A DNA stretch of 64,000 nucleotides from Eudromia elegans (lineage: Eukaryota; Chordata; Aves; Tinamiformes; Tinamidae). The DNA lies in assembly GCA_003342815.1 (NCBI GenBank), contig PTEX01000236.1, forward strand, positions 913,953-977,952. The letters are read 5' to 3'. How positions within the stretch are numbered: position 1 is the stretch's first letter; every line of letters starts with the position of its first letter. Shown one piece after another: positions 11,155-22,800 of this stretch. The position numbers were made by a program, and so were the translations under genes. Below the pieces are notes generated by a model, which saw nothing but the letters and a program-made list of their open reading frames with translations, was not told where the DNA came from and did no database searches.

Positions 11155-13799
11155 CAGACGTTTCAGCAAAAGGAAAATAGGAAACTGAAAATTTCTTCTT
11201 AGAGCCACTGTCTATAGATCAATAACAATAGATACTTCAAACTGTATTCAGTTAGGAACAGTACTAGACCACTCAGTCACTGGCAGCAGGGGAGTTCCCT
11301 TCTTCCTTGTATTCTCTCAGAATAAAATAATTCAAATTCTGGGATAATTTAATGCTATTTTTCCATGTTAAATATGCATTGAGGAAAATACATGAAAAGG
11401 TACCCTATACAATGCATGGAAATTTTACTGTCATGAGTGCAAATTGAAGCCTTTGAGTCTTTGGGATAGCATTTTTAATCTCTGTTCCCTGGAGTGGACT
11501 GTTTCTCGACAGAGAAGGCTTTCTATACCATCCCTGTAAAAATCAAAAGCTTCAAGTAAACACAAATAGATTTTTACTTCTTCTTCAGCTTGCTTTGGGA
11601 GGCACAAATTTACAGGAAGATTTTCACAGCAGTGTGCCTTCAGCACGCAAAGAGAAAACCCTCTAGAAAAAGGAGAGAGGGAAATGCCTAGAGAAAATGG
11701 ACAATTTCAGATGTATTTCCTAGTTTCTGTTGACTTTGCAAAGCAGCAAACTACTTCAGGGAGTCTGGGTTGCCACTCCATTTGCACGAAAGTTGCATAA
11801 AGTTCAATTAGATCTATAAACTAATATAATAAAGGAAAAGAGGACACTAGATATGAGAGAAGCAGAAAAATAGAACATATATCTTTGAACTAACTTAAAT
11901 AGGAGAAAACAGCTCATCAGCTTTGTCATCTGGTGGCTGCTTGACTCACACTGGAAGCGTGTGGTGGTAGAACTAGTTCTTAATCTTAAAATATTAACCT
12001 GCTGTTCTTAATTTTAAGATTATTCAGTTGAATTCAATTTAAAGCTAAGTGTGACTGTTAGATGTTTGCATAAGGGGTAGCAGAAACGAAGACACAAAAG
12101 ATCAGAGAAGAAAAAAACAATGCCTGATCTTCATCAGTGATGAATAATAACAAGATATAGGCATGGTTTTATACATTCAAGTCAGTGGGATGGTTTGTGC
12201 ATTGAAAAATTAAGTCAAGTACCAATATCTTTGGAAGATGCTAATCTAGGGAAAAAAGAATGGGTGAGGAATAGATAAAGTGAGAAAGGAGGAGGACAGA
12301 AGAGAAGAGAAGACAAAACTCAAATTAAATTTATTAGTAATGTCTTGCCATTACATTTTCATCTCAAACGCTTATTAGACAGTAGGTTCAAGGAAATTAT
12401 TTTTGATCTTTTTAGCATTATCCTAGCACTTTATTATACTGTACAATTCAACAACCTTTCAGATTTGCTAAATCTGAAGTTATTTAACAAAGGTATTAGC
12501 TTAAAAGCAAATTATGTGATCTATTATCCCTTCTCTTCCCACCTCTAGCCAGAGTCTTGGATGAGAACTGACTAGACTCATTTCTGGGCCATCCATCACA
12601 AGTCAGAGATCTTCAATCACTTTGAGCCTCTTTTAATTGAAGAATATAAGAATTTGACACCATATATCATGGCGAATACTGTCAGCTGAGTCTGGGACCC
12701 ATCAAAAGCAGCTTCATATAGTTTTGGAAAATCTGACAAATGTTCTGCTTCTTGACTGCTGCCTATTAATGAAAGACTCTGAGTAGATGGAGTGTTTACT
12801 ATGGCCAACATTCCCCAGGTCATCACCCATCTAACAAGTGTTTGAAACCAGGGACATTCTCATTTATGTTTCAGTGGTGTAATTCAAATTCTGCATGGAA
12901 GTAGGAACAGTCTTGCATTCTCACTCTAATCACTACCGCTACCTTGGTAAATGAATTGCTCCTGAATGATACAGTCTGGGATATAAAAGAAATTACATTT
13001 TATTTGGATGATGAGCAACAGACTGTTTTACACCTCTGGTGCTATAGCAGTTTAGACTGTGTGTAAGGTGATCAATGAATTTTTTGCATGTTGTATACCA
13101 AATTGGACACCTGATGGAGTCAGCAAGATGAAGTCCTCTCACTTTAAAGTACTTGAATTAAATCGTCTTTATTTATATATCTATAATGATAAAGAAAAGG
13201 GAAGCAGTGAGAACTTTAATTAGTGTCATGAAAAAAATTTAAAAATAAGAATTCAGTCCTGCCAAGTGCTTTCCAAACACAGTTTTGACTCAGGAAGAGC
13301 AATATAAAATCTTAAGATCTGACTCCTCTATGAACAAGGAGGAGTCCTTTGTTACTGAGCACAGCGACTATTAACTTTTCATTGCCCTTAGTAATGCTCA
13401 TGTTTCTGAGACAGATTTCTTTCAGTCTTAGTCCTACATAGACAATCCAAAGCACTAGTGATAGCTCCCAGCTTCAAGCTATTAAGCAACATGCAGTCCA
13501 AACAACAAAGAATCACATACATTTTCCTGATGAAGAACCTGCTAGCAGAAAGCCCAGGACCAACCTTAACAATTATTAACTGTGTTTGGTAGTTTATCTG
13601 TTTATCTACTGTCTTGAACCCACTCCTTTTGTGAGAGATAAATACTTGAAGAAAACACAGTTATTAATATTACACTGCATAGGGTCTAACTCAGCAAGCC
13701 AAAAACAGTGAAGACTGCTAGAGCTGCTGCAATATAAATGATGAGTGGTAATGCCGTTATATTTATTAAGGGCACTATATGATTCCTTTCACATATATG
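11155..13799. other. AT-rich non-coding DNA, nothing recognised
   Basis: No recognisable gene, RNA gene or confident transposon. Minus-strand frames at 11431-11646 and 12617-12826 (71 and 69 codons) show no conserved motif. The segment around 13200-13790 has a mildly repeat-like feel (fragments such as 'cagtcctgccaagtgc'), but I could not assign it. Confidence 0.55.
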
Positions 13800-14430
13800 C
13801 ACTTTTTCCTAACCAAGGCAGCTTTAGTGGTGTTGGTTAATGTACCAGTCTCAGTCTTGTTCCATCCCTCAGGGCACCTATAACTACAAAAGTGATCTAG
13901 GGTAATCTAAACACAAAGATCTTCCTCTTGAGAACCATTTCTTTTGCTTTGTTTCATCTAAGTGATTTTTAATCCACTGCAAGACTATGCTCCTTACCCT
14001 TTGGAGATTTATTCTCTTTAATAGACCTTTATAGAAGAATCCTATTAATAGGATTTTGAAAATAAAAGTAAGTTATGTACATTGAGTCACCTTTATGTAC
14101 TGTTTTATTAACTTTTTCAAGGGATCTTAGCAGGTCAGAAGTATGCTCTTTTCCTTTGGAGAGCTTATGACCCTGTTCTCCAAGTATGGTACTATTCTTT
14201 CCTTAATTAGGCCCATATCATTTTGCTGTCCTTTTTATTTCCAATTTTCATCTTAGCTGAGGTAGTTTATATCCCAGTATATTTACAAGTATATGATTTC
14301 CAAAGCCTTAAAACAAGCTTTTCCAGTAGTTTGTAAGCTTATGGGCATTCCTTCTTTTTCTCACACACAAACATGACATAGCTTATATGTTTTAAAACCT
14401 ATGGGCACTGATCTAATTCCACAGCAGGAA
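13800..14430 (-). mobile_element. ancient CR1/L2-type LINE relic (reverse transcriptase region)
   Basis: Read on the plus strand, this follows the antisense text of old amniote CR1/L2-type elements. GTACATTGAGTCACCTTTA (14077-14095) corresponds to the segment after the SKAFD motif, usually 'gttacatctactgagtcacctttatc'. CCTTAATTAGGCCCATATC (14201-14219) corresponds to the next conserved block. The order of blocks is right for a minus-strand insertion. No frame survives. The 5' and 3' limits are uncertain by 50 bases or more. Family assignment below 'CR1/L2-like' is not possible by eye. Confidence 0.55.
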
Positions 14431-14479
14431 AACTCTGGTTTAAAGCTCCTTGTCTTACCACCAGTCACCTCTGAACACA

Positions 14480-15150
14480 GTTTCATTGCATCACTGTGAC
14501 TGGGATGAGACTTCCCTGTTTGCCTCCACTGTATAGACTTAGCAAGCCCAGGTACCTCTACCCATGGTCCACATGCCCTTGGCCTGTAATGAATTTTGTA
14601 GCTCGCCTTTGGACCCGTTACTCTTGAACTGTAGAGAATACTGCTTTGTATGATCCCTCATCAACGCTGAGCAGAGAAAAGCAATAGCTTCCTTTGATCA
14701 GCTGGCCTTGCTTTTAGTATCCCAAATATACAATTCACCATATTTGCAAGAAGAGCGTGTTCACTGGCTGATATTCCATCTGCAAATTTGCTGAAGGTAT
14801 ATGCTACTGTTGTCTAGGTCTTTGATGAAGATGATGAAGAATACCAGTGGCAGCATTGAACTCTGTGATACTCTTTACAGGCAGCCAGCAGGACAGTGTC
14901 ACTCCCTTTTGAGTCTTGTGGGCCAGCCAATTTTTGCTTCATCTTACAGTCTGTTCATCTAACCTGTATTTCCTTAGATTCCAAGGGAAAATGCAATGGG
15001 AAGTGACATCAAAGAAAGCCTCAGATCTGCATACCTGAAGTAAATTTGAGTTCAGAATGACATACTTGACCTTGCATCACTTCTTAAGGACAATGATGGC
15101 TGACATTTCATTATGCTTTGCTTCATCAGGGAACTAATAACTTTTTTCCT
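14480..15150 (-). mobile_element. ancient CR1-type LINE relic (RT domain)
   Basis: The plus-strand text contains, in order, the antisense landmarks of CR1 reverse transcriptase. GCAAATTTGCTGAAGGTAT (14782-14800) lies over the FADD region. Then comes GTCTTTGATGAAGATGATG (14818-14836), the equivalent of 'gtcattaataaagatgtt'. Next is a 'ctctgtgatactcttt' block over the PQGS region, and then GGCCAGCCAATTTTTGC (14921-14937). The segment from 14580 also resembles the later 'gcccttctttggact' block. Divergence is heavy and no frame is open. It sits directly beside the relic at 13800-14430. Because both cover the RT region, they are two separate insertions rather than one. Confidence 0.65.
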
Positions 15151-17559
15151 TAGTTCAATATGCTAAAGATTATCAAGACAAATCTGCATCTGTTTCTGTT
15201 GGGAATCAAATCCTGACCACCAGGGTTCATCTCTTGCACTATATTCTGAGTGAGGTATCTCAGGACATCAGGTTTCTTCAGTTCCTCGCAGAGTCCGTGG
15301 CCCCTTCTCACCATGACTGATGAAGCAGGAAGCTAGTGCAGATATATGTACACCAACTGGTCTGCACAAGGTGGCCATGCAAGCATACCCTAGAAGCATT
15401 CCCTAAGTTAGCTGGTTTTTAGATTTCTTTTTTGTCAATTTTCACTTAAGCCTAGGGACCTGGTGTCTGCTTCTCCCTCTCTCAGATTACTGTTTCTGAA
15501 ATCACTTGAGGGGATGAAAAGCACAAATGGAGAGAGAAACTATAATGCAAGCCTTGTTCTTCCTAAAACTAAAAAGGATTAAAATGTTTCTAAGCTTTTT
15601 TTCTTTTTTTTTAAATCCCAGAAATAATTGTTGATTACAAATCAACAAGAGACTAAGTTGTGTCCTTTTTTTTTCCCTTTTCAAAACCCTTTAGAGTTTC
15701 TACTTAAGCAGGGAGTCATGTCCATTAACAATGTTTAGATCACACCTTGCTCTCTCTGTCGTATCTCTGACTTTTAAACTGTAAATTTATCATAGGAGGC
15801 AGGTAGAAACCATCCCTGATTTCCTACAGTACTAGGCCAAGAACTGCTTACCTGAACAACAAATGCTTCCTTGCAATGTTAGGCCATGCTGCTGCCGTTT
15901 TGCACCAAAAAAATCCAGAGAATTATGGGCCAGTCACAGCTTTTGTGCTTTCTCTGTTCTTTGAGGCTGTACTGTTTTCTCAGGGTGAATGTGATTTTAT
16001 AGGAAGGAGGTGGCAGAGAAGACGAAACATATAAGACCACAGCAGATTTTTCAAGGGACATTTTTTTTCCCAAGGGCAAATGCCAGTAGATTCTTTTCCA
16101 AAGGCAAACTGTTCCCTACCCACTTTGGCAATCTGCCTAGCACATAACAGTCAGCAAGCAAAAGGCTTCCTCCATTCTCCACCAAGCTGCAAGCACAATA
16201 ATAGGTTCCCAGGACCATCTGATCTCTTCAGCGTGTCCTGACTGTGCAGGCAATGGGAAGTGAAGGCATGCACAGGATGAAGGGTGCTTCCAGACTGATC
16301 TGAATGAGGATTTTGGAAGAATTTTTTTCTCCTATTATGTTAACATGGATTTCTCCAAAGTTAGTATTCAAAACTTTTTAGCAGTGCCTACTAATGTATT
16401 ATATTTTACACCTAAAAGCACAACTATCATCAAAGCTGTGTCTTCTAGATCCATAGGAACCCTGTCCAGCTTGACAGAAGTGTTATCCCTGTGAGCTGAA
16501 TGCAGTTTAGTATTTCAACATTTGCAAGAGCAAACGAGTGAGTACAACTAGCAGGAACAATATTTAGCAAATGCCCCACACATTCCTAATCCTGTGCGAA
16601 CACCGAGATGACAGCTTCCCCACAGCAGCTCTGATGACTTTAGTGTACTCAGCATGGATTTAGCTCATCAAGAGAAATGCTAGACATGTCTCAGTCTTTA
16701 AATATATTCATTTCCCTTTGAAATTGATTTAATGAGGAGACTGATTTGGCCTATACAATCAACAGAATCAGACTTCGAAAAGTGTATATATATATTTATG
16801 TATGTATATATATGCATGCACAAACATATATGTGATGTATCTATAAATACATGGAGAATGTGGTTCTGCTCTTTTAGATCTTCTGATCATTTTCCTGTAG
16901 AAGAGTGTTAAGAGAACAAACATTCTACCATCAGGATCTCTTCATACATATCTCTGTTTTAGAGAAAAAGAGTTCAGTATCTAATGCAATGTGTCTGCAA
17001 AGAATTTGGAAACTGTCTGCATTTTATGGAAAAATAGAACTGTTTTCTCTACTTTCACACTTTTGTATGGTCCTTACTGGAACTGAATACTTTAATTTCT
17101 TTCCAGGGCAAAAATAAATTTGTGACAGCAGTATATTTTGAAGCAAAACAATTTAAACATTATAATTACCAGGTAATAAGGGAGAAGGAGACAAAAGTTC
17201 AGGAAGCCTTCATTTGAGGCAATGTATGTAGATTAAGTTGCTAAGAGATATCAACTGGTTTCTATGGGACATATACATTTTTCATGCAGAAGATGTGCAA
17301 AATGCAATTTCCCATATTGTTACTGTGCAAATCACCTTTGCAAGCGATTCATTATCTCTATTCTCACATTTTGCATAAGTGATGTCTTGTTTGCAACAGT
17401 AGTTTACAAGTGGTAACTTAAAAAAAATCTTTAAGAACAAGAGCTATAATCACCAAACGATTTTTATTTCCATTCCTGTTCTATTCATTATTTTAAGAAT
17501 AGCAACATGCCTAGATATGTGGAGAGGAGAATGATAACTGCCTACAGCTTTTTGAAAGG
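15151..17559. other. AT-rich non-coding DNA with a TA-rich tract at 16784-16850
   Basis: No gene recognised. A degenerate TA/TATG low-complexity stretch occupies about 16784-16850. A-rich and T-rich runs near 15597-15675 explain the lysine-rich 60-codon minus-strand frame there. The part just after 15150 may continue the preceding LINE relic, but the resemblance fades. Confidence 0.55.
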
Positions 17560-17870
17560 CTTTAGGATAAGAATTAATTTAGTGCAATAATGGGTAGACT
17601 ATGAGTTATGGGAGAAAATTGAGAAATGGAAAATAATGGCTCAGTGTTGAGAGGGGAAGTAGGAAAGGGAGGAAGAAAGAGAGTGAGACCTATTAATCCA
17701 TAGAGTGATCTCCAAAGGGGAATAATATAAGCCCCATTTCTTGACATTTAAAAGTAGACTGAACAAGAGGTGAATAAATGTACAGCAGGGAACAATACTG
17801 TATTATCAAAGCGATTAACGAGCTGATCTAATAGAGCTTTGCTCCTTGAGTGACTGTCCACTGATACATG
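17560..17870 (+). mobile_element. ancient CR1-type LINE 3' end
   Basis: The landmarks are those of the 3' end of old CR1 families. AAGCCCCATTTCTTGACATT (17730-17749) is followed by 'aaaagtagactgaacaa', CAGGGAACAATACTGTATT (17786-17804) and GCTGATCTAATAGAGCTTT (17822-17840). These match the usual series 'agccccatcacttgg', 'actagactggacaa', 'tagggaacaatcctg' and 'gatgacctaatagg'. The terminal 8-bp repeats are no longer clear. The element is old and carries no frame. Confidence 0.65.
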
Positions 17871-18342
17871 CCAATAAAGTTTTTACACAAAGATCTCTTT
17901 TAATACAAATAGAGGAGATTTAAGACATTTCTTAGCTTTAATCAGAGGTTTTAAAACCATAATTTGAACAAAAAATATTCCAGCCTCCTTCTGTGTGATG
18001 AGCCACGTTGCAACACAAGAGAACTAGAAGAGAGGCCTGCAGCATTGGGAAGTCAATGGGATGAACTGCCCGACATCCTGGGCCCTGATGAAATGTAAAA
18101 ATAATCTCCCCAAACCACATGTGTAAGGGATCCTGCAGATGGCAAAGAGGCACTGATGACACCACTGCTTAAATCTTTCTAAGTAAGTGCATTTACCTCA
18201 CAAGAAGTACAATGTGAGTCTGTTGGGCTCAGGGAGATTGTCCGTTCCCGGTATATTCCTTAGATCAACTAACAGTTCATCTTACAAAGAAAGATCTTAG
18301 ACTCTTCAGTGAACTCTTAAGAGTAATATTCTCTTAAGAGAA

Positions 18343-18368
18343 GCTTTTGATCTCTTTTCATCAAAAGC
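18343..18368. repeat. perfect 9-bp inverted repeat (hairpin)
   Basis: GCTTTTGAT (18343-18351) and its exact reverse complement (18360-18368) flank an 8-base loop. Just upstream CTCTTAAGAG, itself a palindrome, occurs at 18331-18340, with a close partner (ACTCTTAAGAGT) at 18313-18324. Clustered short palindromes make the stretch notable, but no function can be assigned. Confidence 0.7.
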
Positions 18369-18599
18369 ATCAGAAGTGGGACTGGTTCAAGTTCAGTTTT
18401 CTGCTGTATCAGGCTACTGTAAAACTCCTTTCTCAAACTGTTTAAATTGCCTCTTAAATAAAACAATTTTTTTCTTATTTATTTTTTATTTCTCTCCTCT
18501 GATGGGAAGTTCTAGTTCTGTAAAAGCTGTTTTTTCCCTAATATTTATTCCAAGTTAATTCATAAGCATAAGATATTTATATTCTCCTATCTTTTCCTG

Positions 18600-19400
18600 A
18601 TACTTCTGACATATTTATAGGCAAAAATGATGCCCTCTGTCAGCCTTCATTTTGGCAGGCCAAATAAATCAAGCCCTTCTGTCTTCTCAGCTGCCCATAT
18701 TGTTTGCATAGCCTTTTTTTTTCTGCATCTATTTCAATTTGTATTAAACATTATCAAATATGCATATCCTAGCTAGGAATTGTGCACCATATTCTAGAAC
18801 AGGAATGTCTGTTCCAAAGGATTTCTTAATGTTGCCATGGTAAATACTTCACTTCCCGTGATCCTGGAATCACATTTGGCACTTTTCATGGACTCATCAC
18901 TTTTCTCACTGTAGTGTGCCCTGTGTTTGAATGGAAAAAAAATAAACTGTCCCTTGTGATGAGTTTGCAGTGGGTCTTCCCAAAGATATATTCCAAATCC
19001 CTAAAGGCCTGGATCTCAATTTTTACTATTAAGTTTCCTCTCATTTTATTATCAACATCCTCAAATTGATTCAGTTTGACCTGCACAAAATTCGGCCCAG
19101 TCTTTGAACAGATAATCATTGACAGGCTGGTCTGGTGGTTGATTTATGCGTTAAATGGAAAAAAGACCCTAAATCCAGCACTTAAGCAACTCAATAAGTA
19201 TCTTCCTTCAAAGCCTATAGTTCCTTTTCTGACACCCCTGTTACATATCTCAGCAGCCCTTATCCAGCTCTGTATTTAACCAACATTAAACCAACCTCAT
19301 CTTTTCTGGTATAAATAAATATTTCCCATGCAACATCACACTTTTAATCCTTTACAGAAATCTTCTTAAATTGAATCCTCCCATCAGTGATAGGAGATTT
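18600..19400 (-). mobile_element. ancient CR1-type LINE relic, about 800 bp of the RT region
   Basis: The plus strand follows the antisense sequence of an old CR1 group across most of the segment. Landmarks in order: 'gccaaataaatcaagccc' near 18660; ATTCTAGAACAGGAATG (18793-18809), the block usually 'attccagatgagg'; an 'actattaagtttcctctcatttt' block near 19024-19046; TATCCAGCTCTGTATTT (19261-19277), usually 'ttatccacctttcaattt'; and then 'atttcccatgcaacatcacactttt' (19321-19345), usually 'attccccatgtggaacagtatcaaa'. The run of collinear matches makes this one of the firmer ancient calls. Frames at 18886-19119 (-) and 19076-19279 (+) are not genes. Confidence 0.7.
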
Positions 19401-19441
19401 TTTCAAACTCAATCTGAATTAGCCAAATACTCCTAAAATAC

Positions 19442-19465
19442 TTTTTTTTTTTTTTTTTTTTTTTN
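19442..19465 (+). repeat. poly-T run ending in an ambiguous base
   Basis: Twenty-three T residues followed by a single N at 19465. The N most likely marks a sequencing or polishing ambiguity at a long homopolymer rather than a scaffold gap. Confidence 0.95.
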
Positions 19466-19825
19466 CCCACAAAACTAAGAAGTGCAACTTGTTTCATTAC
19501 CTCCACTTGTCTGCAAGCATTTTAATTGCTGGAGCTGGTATTCTTTTTATAGATCCTGCCTGCCTGGGGATGTTGAACACAACAGCCTCAGAGCAAGACA
19601 CTTGTGTGTCTTCTGGAGGTACAGAGATGACTTTACATCTTAATATCTACATTTCTGTGCTTGCTGGGACAGGGCAACAGCTGAGATGAATGAAGGGCCT
19701 CATATTTAAATGAAAGCTCATAGCTGACAGAGTTTTATTCACCAGGAGAACTGTTGAGCTCTCCATTTTATTTTGAGCTCCAAATGGTTCTAACCTACCA
19801 GCTGCAGGACCTTTTCAGAGTGCTG

Positions 19826-19846
19826 TTTATTTATTTATTTATTTAT
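19826..19846 (+). repeat. (TTTA)5 microsatellite
   Basis: Five tandem TTTA units immediately upstream of a short, unsupported open frame at 19845-20069. Confidence 0.9.
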
Positions 19847-22800
19847 GGAGGTTTACAATTTTTATGCAATTGATATGGAAAATATTTATTTTTCTCTCTC
19901 TGTAGTCCCCTCTTTCAGGGAAATGCAGCCAGACACATTCAGTTTTCTAGGCATATTTTCTACAATGGAAAAGAGCAAAATAGCCTTTCTCCCACCACTT
20001 TGGGTATTTTTGACTACAAATTCCAGTAGAGTTAGAAATAATAAGATGGTTATTATTTCTGGGATCTAATTGTAAATTTTCACTGAACAACAACAACAAA
20101 TTATTAGTAGTATTTGTTCAAATAGACACCTTGTGCCAGACATTGTTAGCACAGTAGAGCAAAAATTGGGCATTCATCCCTTCCAACAGCAGTACTTACA
20201 TAGATATAACCTAAAAAGGGGGTAGGACAGGGGAGATGCTGATAGAAGGGTTGATTCAGATCACTCCCATCATTTGAGGTGTGAGTAAATTAGGAAATAC
20301 ATTTGATTTGACTTCAGCCAGAGAAGCTAAGGTTCATATAACTTCACCAGTTTAAGAAAACACTCAGACTGAGTGCCATCCTTTTCAGATTTTTTTCCTT
20401 ATAGCATCCATCAATTAGAATAAATAAATTGTATATCCAGTTGCCATATAATGCTAATTGAACAGCACACTTTCAGTAAAAACTGTTTCATGCTTGTGGC
20501 TGACTTAGCTGTTTTAACTTCCTTGAAGGCTGCATCCCAAATTGCATTTTGAGGAAGGAAAGAAAAGCGGATACAGAAACACACAGACACATACATCCAC
20601 ACACACTAATTAACATCAAAAGAGAAAACAAACCCAATATTATTATTATTTCAGTGATGATGACTCTGCAAATTCTGCTAAAGAGAAAGGTCTCTTAAAC
20701 AGAGGCCTACAACAGGATCATAACTTCGCAAAATATGACTGAGAGTTACCACATTACCTCCTTAATTATGCTTTTATCTCTATCAAGCATGCCTTATATA
20801 TTCAGCATGCTTCAAACACATGGTAGTGCTGAATGTGCTACAGAGGCTCCAAAGAAATGAGTAAATAGGGAGTTCCTTATACAGCTGAATGAGCTATAAA
20901 ATTTAGTGAATACAAAAAGAAAAGGACTGTGCTATACCTTGCAGTCAATACCAACAGAAAAGAATACTTTATCCCCTGTAGTTTGCATTCCTAGAGACAG
21001 TCTGCATTACAACTGACATTTTAGGTTGAATTCATTATTTATGGGTTTCTGTGCTGAATATGTGCCGTAATTATTCACCCAGCTGATGTGTCTGACCATG
21101 GTCTCACCACGACTGGTGTGATATGTTTTCCTTTAGACGACAACAGTCACAGACCTCAGGAGGTCTTTCTGTACTGCTCAAGGCAATAAGAAACTAATAA
21201 ATTATAACTGAGCCTGAAGGGAACCCATGAGGATTGCTGTCTGCAGGAGGGTGAAAGCTGGAGAATCACTGGGAATTTCAGTGTGTGTTGCAGATGTTTT
21301 GGGTATTGTGACGAGCTCTGAATGGTCTCCAAGCACTCAGTTTTTCCAGTGCTATTCCTCATGAGATTCCCATTCCAACCCATTCATTTGGGATTGCTAT
21401 TGCTTTTAGGAATATGAAGCAGACATGCAGATGTGCTTTAACTCTCCCTTATTTAAGCCTTTTATCAGTTACAGGAGCACTGAACTACCATGGAGTTGCC
21501 ATGGAGTTGAGAGATAAGAACCTGTCAAAATTTGCCTAGATTGTTGTAATAAATACTGCCCAAATATAGTCCAATAAACACACTAAGATCTGCAGTTCTT
21601 GTCCCTGTGGTCTCCAGACTGTACCCTCATATTTTATCCAAAAAAGAGGCAGGAATCTGGAAAGGAGGTTAGGTACTGAGGTCCCATCCTGACAAAGAAT
21701 TAGACTGAACCATGATGCAATCACTAAAGATAAGGAACAATAAAACAAATTCTAAAGAGGCCATTCATCATGATACTGTCTTTAAGAATGTTATTTATCA
21801 TTTGCTGTCGAGGGACCTAGAATAATGCAAAAAAAAAAATCAAACTTAAAACAATTTATTCAAATGTAGTCACTGCAGAAAGTAGTGTGCATTTGTTATA
21901 TGGGAAATTGAAAAAGGCCCACATTACTGCAATGAGAGAAGACAAAATGTGAAACATGGCTGTGATTTGTAAAGACTAACTTAAACATTTTCAGATGTAA
22001 TGTGTTTACGAAATATATTTTGTAATTTTGGAAAGGTACACTACAGTTTCTCTATCTAATAGAGTGTTTTGGTTTCAAGTATAAAATTCAAATGAAGCTG
22101 AGTTATGAAGCTTTGACCTGTCTTTATGGTAGAAAATAATTCTTCCTTAGAAATGCATTTTTAAGAAAAACTTTAGGGAACATCATCTTGACTAAAGTCT
22201 TCTGAAAAGCCACGAGAAATGAGGAAATCACTGAAGACTTCAAATAAAAGGTAGTCTTAATTTCTAAAATAGAAAATTAGTGCCTGTCACACCATCATCG
22301 TAGCAATGGTACAAAAACAGAGCAAGGCTATAATGTGATTTCCCCCTCTGACCCCAAGAAGTTTCTAATCTCTTACAATTTGCATCTCAGGAATTTCTAA
22401 GACATTTCTGCCAGAATATGTCAGAAAAATTAGGCAATCAGGTGGTGTCTTTGGAAGATGTCAAAGACAAATGCAATTTTCTGCTCATGCTTCAAATAGG
22501 AAATCCTGTTTCAGTAGGTCTCATTTTCAGCAACCTTTTAAGTCATCAGTTTTATAATTGAGCCCATAAAAGACAAGAAAGACTCAAGTTCTCAAGAACT
22601 GATACAGCTTTAATACTTTGCACACTAAACTAGACTGGTTCACATATGGTCTTGGAGGTATCATTTCCTCTCACCACCTCATTCCTTATTTAGCATGCTT
22701 ATGAACGTGCTAGTTAGACCAGCTGGCCAAATATAAAAGTGAGTACCTTGTTTTTCCTGACAATTTCCTTTTCCTTTCCAAATTTGCCTCTGAGCAGCTT

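Noticed and set aside
10990-11202. 70-codon frame with FILFY repeats
   Set aside because: It is produced entirely by the (TTTTA)19 microsatellite.
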